This document shows, piece by piece, positions 1-5,313 of a stretch of 6,187 nt of DNA (its first letter is position 1; every line of letters begins with the position of its first letter). The notes beneath the pieces are model-generated. The model worked only from the letters and a program-made list of their open reading frames with translations, searched no databases and was not told the DNA's origin. This DNA comes from Actinomycetes bacterium (GTDB lineage: Bacteria > Actinomycetota > Acidimicrobiia > Acidimicrobiales > Bog-793): assembly GCA_021821585.1 (NCBI GenBank), contig JAKACF010000186.1, forward strand, positions 1-6,187, given 5' to 3'. The translations under genes were made by a program, and so were the position numbers.

Positions 1-3
1 GAC

Positions 4-1221
4 ATGCAGCCCAGGCGACCAGCAGGCACGCCCGTCGGCGGCCAGTTCGCCCCGAGCTGGCACCCGGAGGCCGTCGGTCTCGAGCTCGTCGACGACGACT
101 TCTTCGAGGTCACCGAGCCTGACGACAACCCGGTACCCGGCCTGGCGCCAGCTGGGCCGTTGGACGAGCTCGAGCCGGCTGCACTTCCGGCCTGTTCGCC
201 GGCGACCACCCTGCCCTTCGGTCTCGACGCCGATGCGATCACCAACGCTCGTGCGCTCGTCCTGGCGGCACGAAAGGAGGTGGAGGAGGCCCATCTCATC
301 GACCCGGAGACCTGGCAGGCGGCGGAGGCCGCCGTCACGGCCGCCGGGAGGACGTTGGCTTCAGCCGTCGACGCCGAGGTCGCCCGCCGTCACCCGAAAA
401 GCTTCGTCGTCGACCCGGACGCTCCCTACCACGATTACGGACCCGAGATCGCCGCCTACCGCGACGCGACGCTCGAGGTGCTCGGCGCCGTCCGCCTCCT
501 CGGCCTGCCCGACGGCGAGCAGCTCCGGGTGGTCGACTCTCAGAAGCCCGCCGTGGCGGTGCTGGACGAGGTCTCGGCACACTTCCCCGCCGAGTGGCTC
601 GCGGCCTCCCAGGACAAGGACCCGCCGCTTCGGGCCCGTGTCTCCCCGCACCGGGCGCACTACAGCCCGTCCCGGTCCTATTTCGTCGACGAGGGCACCC
701 AGCTGCGAGAGGTGCACTACACCGTTCGCGACGAGCGCAACGTCCCAGAGGGGGTCGAGGCGACGACGACAAGACTCGGGTACTGGACCTGGACGGCCAT
801 GGAGCCGCGCAGGGTCCGTGCCCAGCGACGCTCGGCCGAGCTGACGGTGCCCTCGCCGAACACGCGCCCCGAGGAGGCCCGAAGGACCGCGACTCACGAG
901 CTCACGCACCGCTGCGAGCATGCGAACAGCCAGCTCGGCATGCTCGAGGACGCCTTCCTCCGTCGCCGCTGCAGCGACGAGGACGGCCGGCTCCGCCCGA
1001 CCAGGCCCATCGAGCACATGCGCGGCGAGCGGGCGAGAGACGGCGGCTTCGTGAACCCCTACGTCGGCAAGGTGTACCCGACCCAGACCTTTCACGAGGT
1101 CCTCTCGACGGGCGCCGAGGCGGTCTTCGCCGGCGCCTACGGCGGGCTTGTCGGGCGTGGTGGTGAGGCGATGGACGCAGACCACCGGGCCTTTGTGCTC
1201 GGGTGCCTGGCGGTCGCGTGA
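4..1221 (+). CDS. Tagged zincin-like putative metallopeptidase
   Basis: A 405-residue protein. Residues 6-32 are the shared N-terminal tag (GTPVGGQFA, then HPEAVGLELVDDD). A proline- and acid-rich linker follows to about residue 75, then a helical region rich in Ala and Glu. The C-terminal part looks catalytic: HELTH at residues 298-302 matches the zincin HExxH motif, in which two His bind zinc and Glu acts as base. About 65 residues later FHEVLSTGAEAVF (363-375) offers E365 or E372 as a possible third ligand. A similar HExxH plus E-x-S-x-G-x-E arrangement occurs, as far as I recall, in uncharacterised phage and mobile-element proteins. No signal peptide or membrane segment is seen, so it is probably cytoplasmic or carried by a particle. 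The ATG at 4 is chosen because GACATG followed by a QPRRP-type start is repeated at 5888. An upstream start cannot be excluded because only three bases precede it. Metallopeptidase fold is inferred; substrate is unknown. Confidence 0.8.
   Translation: MQPRRPAGTPVGGQFAPSWHPEAVGLELVDDDFFEVTEPDDNPVPGLAPAGPLDELEPAALPACSPATTLPFGLDADAITNARALVLAARKEVEEAHLIDPETWQAAEAAVTAAGRTLASAVDAEVARRHPKSFVVDPDAPYHDYGPEIAAYRDATLEVLGAVRLLGLPDGEQLRVVDSQKPAVAVLDEVSAHFPAEWLAASQDKDPPLRARVSPHRAHYSPSRSYFVDEGTQLREVHYTVRDERNVPEGVEATTTRLGYWTWTAMEPRRVRAQRRSAELTVPSPNTRPEEARRTATHELTHRCEHANSQLGMLEDAFLRRRCSDEDGRLRPTRPIEHMRGERARDGGFVNPYVGKVYPTQTFHEVLSTGAEAVFAGAYGGLVGRGGEAMDADHRAFVLGCLAVA
19..99 (+). repeat. N-terminal tag, copy 1 (residues 6-32)
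   Basis: Encodes PAGTPVGGQFAPSW followed by HPEAVGLELVDDD. It is the most divergent copy in the middle (SWHPEA where the others have xxRPEA, and VGG where the others have TGG). It keeps GGQFA, PEA, G and ELVDD exactly. The 12-mer GAGCTCGTCGAC at 82-93 also occurs in copies 2 and 3. Confidence 0.85.
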
Positions 1222-1237
1222 GGCCGCAACTCAGGGC

Positions 1238-1251
1238 CCTGCCATAGCAGG
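1238..1251 (+). terminator. Weak hairpin after the metallopeptidase gene
   Basis: CCTGC (1238-1242) can pair with GCAGG (1247-1251) around the four-base loop CATA, 16 bases past the stop codon. The stem is only 5 bp and no T-run follows, so a classical intrinsic terminator is not demonstrated. The position between two convergent genes makes some terminator function plausible. Confidence 0.25.
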
Positions 1252-1266
1252 TGGCGTTCGGGGCCC

Positions 1267-1285
1267 GGTCCGGCGCCGATGGACC
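1267..1285 (-). terminator. Weak hairpin at the 3' end of the Fic gene
   Basis: GGTCC (1267-1271) can pair with GGACC (1281-1285) across a 9-base spacer containing GGCGCC. It begins at the last base of the Fic stop codon. There is no T-tract. It is the only other pairing I see in the 63-bp convergent spacer 1222-1284, which otherwise holds nothing recognisable. Confidence 0.2.
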
Positions 1286-2862
1286 TATCCCCTCCTCCGA
1301 TGCCCTCGCACCTGAGTTCCGTCCTTTTTGGTGTACGGCCGCACGAGCACGGTCCCATGCTCGCCCGAGCCTTCTGGCGTGAGGTCGACCGGCGCGCCGG
1401 CCCCGAACACCCCCCTGCTCGGCATCAGCAGGCGAACGCCGTCCTCGACCACCTCGAAGGCATTGGTCGCCGCCATCTGCGCTCTCGCCCCCTCGAGGTC
1501 GGAGAAGTCGATGCGAGCGGTCCAGTCGTTGGCGAACCGGAGCGCCTTTATGAGCACCGAGGGGTCCTCCTGACGCGAGAGTCGTCGTAGTGCCCCGAGA
1601 TAGTCGTCGCGGAACACCGTGGGGATGACGGTGCGCATCTGGCCTGCTGCATGGAGCTCGGCGTTCATCATGATCCTGGCGAGGCGGCCGTTGCCGTCGT
1701 CGAAGGGGTGGACCTCGGCGACAAGGAACATAACCATGACCGATCGCTCCCAGGCGGTGTCGAGGTCGACAAGACGTCGGTAACCCTCGGCGAGCGTCCC
1801 TTCGACGAGCGACGGGTCGACGAAGAGGGTCCCGCCGGCCTGATTGGCCAACTCCTTCAGCTCGCCCGGACGCTTGTCGGGGCGCCCGGCCATCACGATC
1901 GCGTGCCGGGAGCGAAGGAGATCGACGAGCTCTTGTGCGCTGGTGGGGACCCGCGACATCTCGCTCAGATCGCTCACGACGCGGAAGGTCCCGATGATGT
2001 CGTGGGCATCCTCGGAACGCCCCTGGGGGATGCGGTCTCCGTAGACGATGCCGACAGCCTCGTCGAGGGTGAACTCGGTGCCCTCGATGTAGTTCGAGAA
2101 GTACGCTTCGTAGAACGGCAAGAGAGCACTCGACGGCTGAGCGTTGTGTGCATGTGGTGGCGAGGACCGAAGAGCGCCAACCAGAAGGTCGAACAGCTCC
2201 GTCCTCATCGGATCGTAGGGCTTCAGATACCGACGGGCGTGGAGGACCGGCGGGAGGTTCGCGGCATCCTTCGTGCCAAGGGCCGCGCCGATCAGGGTGT
2301 CGAGCGTGTTGAAGGCCTTAGCGCTCACGCCGAGCGTTGGAGCAAGCGACCGGGACCGGTCTCTCAGCCGATTGAGCCTCTCGTCACCGTCGAGGCGGCA
2401 GATCTGGTCGATCCACTCACCGAGCTCGTCGGTCGTGAGCCGACGCGGGGGCAAGCCCCGCCGAGCTCTTGACGCCATGGCGTTCTCTGCCAACCCTCTC
2501 GCCTGCGATGCGAGATGCAGACCGGAGGGCAGCGCGACGTCGTCGGGCTGCGGCGGGGCACCGCGACGTGCCGTGATCAGCAGCCCTGGAAGCTCGATCT
2601 CTCTGTCCCGCCGCTCGTGAGCGAGGTAGAGGACGCCGTTGACGGGGCCAGAGCGCGGCGCCGAGCGGTCGGTGATCGTGGCGCCTGGGAAGATGTGCCC
2701 GGCGATGTCGAGCCACTGGCGTCGGACCACCTCTTCGGGTGAGCGCGACGTGTCGGTCGTATAGACACCCGCGGCGAGCTTTGCGAGCGTGCCGCGTCGG
2801 ATCATCCCCGCGATGGTCGACCGGGGTATCTCATCGTTGAAGACCAGCCGGGCGCTATCCAC
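1285..2862 (-). CDS. Fic-domain AMP-transferase with N-terminal AbiEi-like regulator domain
   Basis: 525 residues, intact. The Fic motif HPFDDGNGRLAR lies at 385-396. H385 is the expected catalytic base, the GNGR anion hole binds nucleotide phosphates, and R396 is the trailing Arg. Family members transfer AMP from ATP to a hydroxyl of a target protein. An inhibitory-helix signature, S256-N-Y-I-E260-G261 ([S/T]xxxE[G/N]), lies N-terminal to the Fic core as in class II Fic proteins, so the enzyme is probably self-inhibited. Residues 1 to about 60 (IPRSTIAGMIRRGTLAKLAAGVY) resemble the winged helix of AbiEi-type antitoxins. Residues to about 190 may continue that module. The C-terminus is a basic tail with YTKKDGTQVRGHRRRG. 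Start: GTG at 2862 with AGGAG nine bases upstream. The gene has its own control region with a direct repeat and lies downstream of the RES gene, 117 bp away. Fic assignment is firm, the AbiEi-like domain moderate, and the target unknown. Confidence 0.9.
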   Translation of the reverse strand: MDSARLVFNDEIPRSTIAGMIRRGTLAKLAAGVYTTDTSRSPEEVVRRQWLDIAGHIFPGATITDRSAPRSGPVNGVLYLAHERRDREIELPGLLITARRGAPPQPDDVALPSGLHLASQARGLAENAMASRARRGLPPRRLTTDELGEWIDQICRLDGDERLNRLRDRSRSLAPTLGVSAKAFNTLDTLIGAALGTKDAANLPPVLHARRYLKPYDPMRTELFDLLVGALRSSPPHAHNAQPSSALLPFYEAYFSNYIEGTEFTLDEAVGIVYGDRIPQGRSEDAHDIIGTFRVVSDLSEMSRVPTSAQELVDLLRSRHAIVMAGRPDKRPGELKELANQAGGTLFVDPSLVEGTLAEGYRRLVDLDTAWERSVMVMFLVAEVHPFDDGNGRLARIMMNAELHAAGQMRTVIPTVFRDDYLGALRRLSRQEDPSVLIKALRFANDWTARIDFSDLEGARAQMAATNAFEVVEDGVRLLMPSRGVFGAGAPVDLTPEGSGEHGTVLVRPYTKKDGTQVRGHRRRG

Positions 2863-2871
2863 GATTCGGTG

Positions 2872-2876
2872 CTCCT
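2872..2876 (-). promoter_or_regulatory. Ribosome binding site of the Fic gene
   Basis: On the - strand AGGAG lies nine bases before GTG 2862. It supports this GTG over internal starts such as the Met at residue 20, which would truncate the winged helix. Confidence 0.6.
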
Positions 2877-2879
2877 AGG

Positions 2880-2898
2880 TCGAACAAATCCGTAGATA
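2880..2898 (+). repeat. Direct repeat, proximal copy (candidate operator)
   Basis: TCGAACAAATCCGTAGATA. It differs at one of 19 positions from the copy at 2911-2929. The period is 31 bp, close to three helical turns, so both copies would face the same side of the DNA. This copy lies between the putative -10 element and the ribosome binding site of the Fic gene, a position suited to repression. Confidence 0.7.
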
Positions 2899-2906
2899 GC
2901 ATAGCA
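2898..2906 (-). promoter_or_regulatory. Putative extended -10 promoter of the Fic gene
   Basis: Read on the - strand this is TGCTATGCT, matching the extended -10 form TGnTAT..T. It lies between the two direct repeats and would place the transcript start near 2891, about 30 bases before GTG 2862. No good -35 hexamer is present at standard spacing. The surrounding intergenic stretch 2863-2979 is clearly more AT-rich than its neighbours between 2880 and 2930. Bases 2930-2979 hold nothing recognisable. Confidence 0.4.
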
Positions 2907-2910
2907 GAGC

Positions 2911-2929
2911 TCGAACAAATCCGTGGATA
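2911..2929 (+). repeat. Direct repeat, distal copy (candidate operator)
   Basis: TCGAACAAATCCGTGGATA. Inside it ATCC-GT-GGAT is a perfect short inverted repeat; the proximal copy has one mismatch there (ATCC-GT-AGAT). The likely ligand is the AbiEi-like domain of the adjacent Fic protein, by analogy with AbiEi autoregulation. That is inference. Confidence 0.7.
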
Positions 2930-2979
2930 AGGCCCTGGCACCGGCGGCAATCAGCTGTTTGGCAAGACGACCGAGCGTC

Positions 2980-3627
2980 CTAACGCCAGTCCGTTCGCAG
3001 CTCGAGGCTCGGGCGGAGGTCTGAGACAGCGATGCCGTGCTCGGCGAGCAGGTCGATGGTCTGTTCCGACAGGAGCGGCTCGACGCTGGGAGCAACCCAG
3101 TGGTCGCCCCATGGCTCGTGTGCACCCGAGAGGTCGAAGAGGGTGACGGAGCGGCCTCGGCCGGTCGGTTCGTGCGACGCGCCGTGGTACAAGGCCTGCC
3201 AGCCGGCGTCATGGAGCTCTTCCGCCCATCTTTGGGTGAGAGACCGATCGCCATCGGTCCACAGGGTGACGCTCACCCCCGCTCCAGCGCTCGCCCGGGC
3301 GACGAGGTTCGCCGCCGGCGGTGCTCCTGCTGGGACGGTCACGGTCGAGATTGACCGAGCACGCAGCGCCGAGGCGGGGACGAGCCCGCCCGAGAAGTCC
3401 TGGAGGGTCTCGAGCACGGCCGTTGTCGTGGTGGTCGCCAGGTAGCACGACCCGTTCGGAGGCCGCAGGTCGAAGCGTCCTCCCACTCCCGGCCTCGCCA
3501 AGTCGGCGGACGAGAACCACCACAGCGCTCGCCCGGAGCGATGCACGCGATGCAGCGTCATGCTTGCCAGGCGCTTGGCCGTCAGACTGCGGAGCACCCC
3601 CCGAAGGGGAGGATGGCCGAGCGGCAC
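2980..3627 (-). CDS. RES-domain toxin (putative NAD+-degrading enzyme)
   Basis: 215 residues with the landmarks of the RES domain in order: L25-H-R27-V early in the domain, GGRFD at 49-53, Y62-L-A, A70-V-L-E73, and a C-terminal YHGAS (147-151) before SVTLFD (160-165). The conserved Arg, Tyr, Glu and Ser residues form the active site in this family. The studied mycobacterial member MbcT breaks down NAD+ by phosphorolysis, while ParT modifies phosphoribosyl pyrophosphate synthetase. This protein's exact reaction cannot be read from sequence. It follows its antitoxin gene with three bases between stop and start, so translational coupling is likely. The GTG at 3627 has no clear ribosome binding site. 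A start at the internal ATG (residue 23) would still keep R27 and the later motifs. No truncation or frameshift is seen. Confidence 0.87.
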   Translation of the reverse strand: MPLGHPPLRGVLRSLTAKRLASMTLHRVHRSGRALWWFSSADLARPGVGGRFDLRPPNGSCYLATTTTTAVLETLQDFSGGLVPASALRARSISTVTVPAGAPPAANLVARASAGAGVSVTLWTDGDRSLTQRWAEELHDAGWQALYHGASHEPTGRGRSVTLFDLSGAHEPWGDHWVAPSVEPLLSEQTIDLLAEHGIAVSDLRPSLELRTDWR

Positions 3628-3630
3628 CGT

Positions 3631-4113
3631 TCAGGCCGATCGGGCGAGATAGTCCTCGGCGGCAGCAAGGACCCCTGCGGCGTTGCCCGCCCTGAGCGCT
3701 TCCACGGGGGTGGATCCATCGAGCAGCGACTTCTTCGTGGTCAGCCAGGAAGCCATCGTCAGGTCGTCGTCGACCCGTACGAGGGTGCGCAGCACGGGGC
3801 CGAGGCCGTCAAGGGTCCGTCGTCCGACGAACTGGAACAGCGGATAGACGGGGCGCCCGTCGCCGTTCGTCACCCGGAGCAACTCGAGCATGGCGGAGCG
3901 CTTGACCACCCCCTGCGGCGTGATCCCGAGCAGACTGGCGGTTGCCGCCTGGGTGAGGCAGGGGCCGATCTGGGCACGCCACCTGGTGTTGGCGATGTCG
4001 TCGGCGAGCACTTCGGCGGCCACGGCAACCGCCTCTGTGCTGGCCGCTCCAGCCAGCTCGGACAGCTTCCCGATCTTGCTCTTGGACATGAGACGCATCA
4101 GCCTATCGTTCAC
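3631..4113 (-). CDS. Xre/MbcA/ParS-type antitoxin of the RES toxin
   Basis: 160 residues. A variable N-terminal helical region (about 1-50) precedes a helix-turn-helix segment around 53-76 (LTQAATASLLGITPQGVVKR). A strand-helix region follows (PVYPLFQF, 88-95). The C-terminal toxin-binding domain typical of MbcA/ParS/Xre antitoxins (DUF2384-like) has W123-L, a Gly-Ser-x-Pro turn at 133-136, EAL and a terminal helix (143-158). In this family the antitoxin blocks the RES active site and commonly represses its own operon. It is the first gene of the pair and is read just before the toxin, the usual order. The GTG start at 4113 is well supported by GGAGG eight bases upstream; the internal ATG codons at residues 6 and 9 lack such a site. 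DUF2384 membership was judged by eye, but the RES neighbour strengthens it. Confidence 0.85.
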   Translation of the reverse strand: MNDRLMRLMSKSKIGKLSELAGAASTEAVAVAAEVLADDIANTRWRAQIGPCLTQAATASLLGITPQGVVKRSAMLELLRVTNGDGRPVYPLFQFVGRRTLDGLGPVLRTLVRVDDDLTMASWLTTKKSLLDGSTPVEALRAGNAAGVLAAAEDYLARSA

Positions 4114-4251
4114 TTGTTGAACCTCCAGTGGCCGGTAGCTGTTTACTCAGTGTAGTCCATCCTTGCCCCACCTGGCGTTGGCCATCGCGTGAGCCAGCCC
4201 CGTCGAATGGCCATCGCGCACACCGCCGAATTCGCTGCCCTCTGTAACGGC
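4114..4251. promoter_or_regulatory. Divergent control region between the antitoxin and the tagged KTSC-like gene
   Basis: The two genes diverge from here, so the region should hold promoters for both. On the - strand TACACT (4154-4149) is a possible -10 about 36-41 bases from the antitoxin start, with no good -35 hexamer. CAGTG occurs twice (4126-4130 and 4148-4152), 22 bp apart, which might be operator half-sites. For the + strand gene I find neither a convincing promoter nor a Shine-Dalgarno sequence. From 4189 the sequence is open in frame with the + strand gene, so part of this region could be coding. Confidence 0.35.
4122..4126 (-). promoter_or_regulatory. Ribosome binding site of the antitoxin gene
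   Basis: GGAGG on the - strand, eight bases before GTG 4113. It is the strongest such site in the reverse block, much better than that of the RES gene. This fits higher antitoxin translation with the toxin coupled to it. Confidence 0.7.
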
Positions 4252-5313
4252 ATGAGGTCCAACTTCACGCCGAACAGAGTCCCGCCCGGGGTCCCGACCG
4301 GTGGCCAGTTCGCTCCGACGAGCCGCCCGGAGGCGACTGGGATCGAGCTCGTCGACAACGACCAGGGCCGAGCTCCTGACGGAGCCAGGGGCGTCGAGCT
4401 CGAGGCCTTCCTCGCCGATCGCCGGGAGCGCATCCGCGCCGGCGGCTACGTCCAGCCGGCGGCCGCCCCGAGAGCGGGCATCGACCCGCGTTCGTCGGCC
4501 TACCTGCAGGAGTGGTGGGAGGCCGAGCACGCGACGGCCGAGTACGGCCATGAGGCAGGCGCCTACCCCCAGATGCCCGACGACTACACCCCCTCCCGGG
4601 GGATCGGCAATGCGCTGTCCGGTCGTCGGCGGACCCACCGCATGGCGTACGCGGGCGCGGGGGTGTCGATGCGGATGCCATCGGTGACCTCCATCCGCCG
4701 CTATGCCAGCGAGCTGGCTGCCTCGGAAGGCGGCCAGGTCACCTTCGACGTGCCGGTCACCGCTGAATACCCAGGCGGCGAGGTGACCGGCTGGGTGAGG
4801 GTGACCCGCTCGCAGGACGGAACGTGGGCGACGCGGGGGCTCGGGTTCTCGAAAGAGTCCTCGGCCTACGTCGCAGAGGCGGTCCAGTGCGTGCTCGCAG
4901 CCCGCCGGCCGACGAGGGCGCTCGTCGAGACCGGCGACCTGCTCGAGCGCCGGCGCCAGCGCGCCGCCGCGATCGGCACGACGCTCGCCGAGGTCCGGTC
5001 GAGCTGGATCAAGGCCGCCGGCTACGACAAGGCGACGGGGACCATGGTCCTCACGACGGCTACCCACGAGTACGGCTACCGGGTGCCCGCCGAGGTGTTC
5101 TCCCGGGTGACGACCGCCCGCCAGCCTGGTGGGGTCTTCAACCAGCTCGTGCGTGGCCGGGCCACCCGCGTCGAGGTCCGTCAGTGTGAGCGCTGCCAGC
5201 GGTTCAGCGCGGACATGGCCGCGCACCGCTGCCCGCCGAGGGAGGCGCAACGCCAGGCAACCACTCCCTTGCAGAACGAGCTCAGCCGTCGCCGCTTCCT
5301 CGGAGGTTCTTGA
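4252..5313 (+). CDS. Tagged protein with KTSC-like domain and C-terminal zinc-binding motif
   Basis: 353 residues from the ATG at 4252. The tag spans 11-37 (GVPTGGQFA, then RPEATGIELVDND), followed by a charged, probably disordered linker to about 140. Residues 144-230 form a compact domain with FDVPV (165-169), GWVRVT (180-185) and a helix ending in EAVQCVLAARRPT. Residues 250-305 resemble the KTSC domain: SSWI, AGYD, then EYGYRVPAEVF and GGVFNQLVRG, matching the family's SS-x-I, GYD, Y-x-VP and FN-x-x-I/VRG pattern. C312-x2-C315 with H325-R-C327 is a probable zinc-binding site. KTSC domains are small and of uncertain, possibly nucleic-acid-related, role. The stop overlaps the next start (TGATG). 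Start choice: ATG 4252 puts the tag at the same distance from the N-terminus as in the sister proteins, but lacks a ribosome binding site. GTG 4189 (374 residues) and ATG 4207 are alternatives. Confidence 0.85.
   Translation: MRSNFTPNRVPPGVPTGGQFAPTSRPEATGIELVDNDQGRAPDGARGVELEAFLADRRERIRAGGYVQPAAAPRAGIDPRSSAYLQEWWEAEHATAEYGHEAGAYPQMPDDYTPSRGIGNALSGRRRTHRMAYAGAGVSMRMPSVTSIRRYASELAASEGGQVTFDVPVTAEYPGGEVTGWVRVTRSQDGTWATRGLGFSKESSAYVAEAVQCVLAARRPTRALVETGDLLERRRQRAAAIGTTLAEVRSSWIKAAGYDKATGTMVLTTATHEYGYRVPAEVFSRVTTARQPGGVFNQLVRGRATRVEVRQCERCQRFSADMAAHRCPPREAQRQATTPLQNELSRRRFLGGS
4282..4362 (+). repeat. N-terminal tag, copy 2
   Basis: Encodes PPGVPTGGQFAPTS followed by RPEATGIELVDND. A 20-base stretch, CCGACCGGTGGCCAGTTCGC (4294-4313), is identical to copy 3 at 5349-5368, which makes these two the closest pair at DNA level. 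Confidence 0.88.
5302..5306 (+). promoter_or_regulatory. Ribosome binding site deciding the start of the zinc-ribbon gene
   Basis: GGAGG lies six bases before ATG 5313 and inside the end of the preceding gene. It favours ATG 5313 over the in-frame TTG at 5310, which would have only a three-base spacer. Confidence 0.7.

Noticed and set aside
361..1185. A 274-codon open frame on the - strand
   Set aside because: It is antisense to the zincin-like gene, whose HELTH and tag motifs identify the true coding strand.
1651..2472. A 273-codon open frame on the + strand
   Set aside because: It is the complement of the Fic coding sequence, including the Fic motif region, and shows no domain of its own.
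2880..2929. CRISPR-like array
   Set aside because: There are only two repeat units with a 12-bp gap. This fits an operator and is far too short for a repeat-spacer array.
2922..2930. TTATCCACG on the - strand, close to a DnaA box (TTATCCACA)
   Set aside because: It is a single imperfect site and is better explained as part of the 19-bp direct repeat upstream of the Fic gene. There is no box cluster and no replication gene.
2802..3254. A 150-codon - strand frame reading through the RES/Fic intergenic region (contains LGRLAKQLIAAGARAL)
   Set aside because: Most of it overlaps the RES gene in another frame and the Fic start. It crosses the repeat and promoter region and has no recognisable domain.
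4282..4362. Antisense peptides of the tag (pattern SGRLxGANWPPVGxP) recurring at the tag sites
   Set aside because: They recur only because the sense tag recurs. Changes are synonymous in the sense frame, and no start signal supports the antisense frames.
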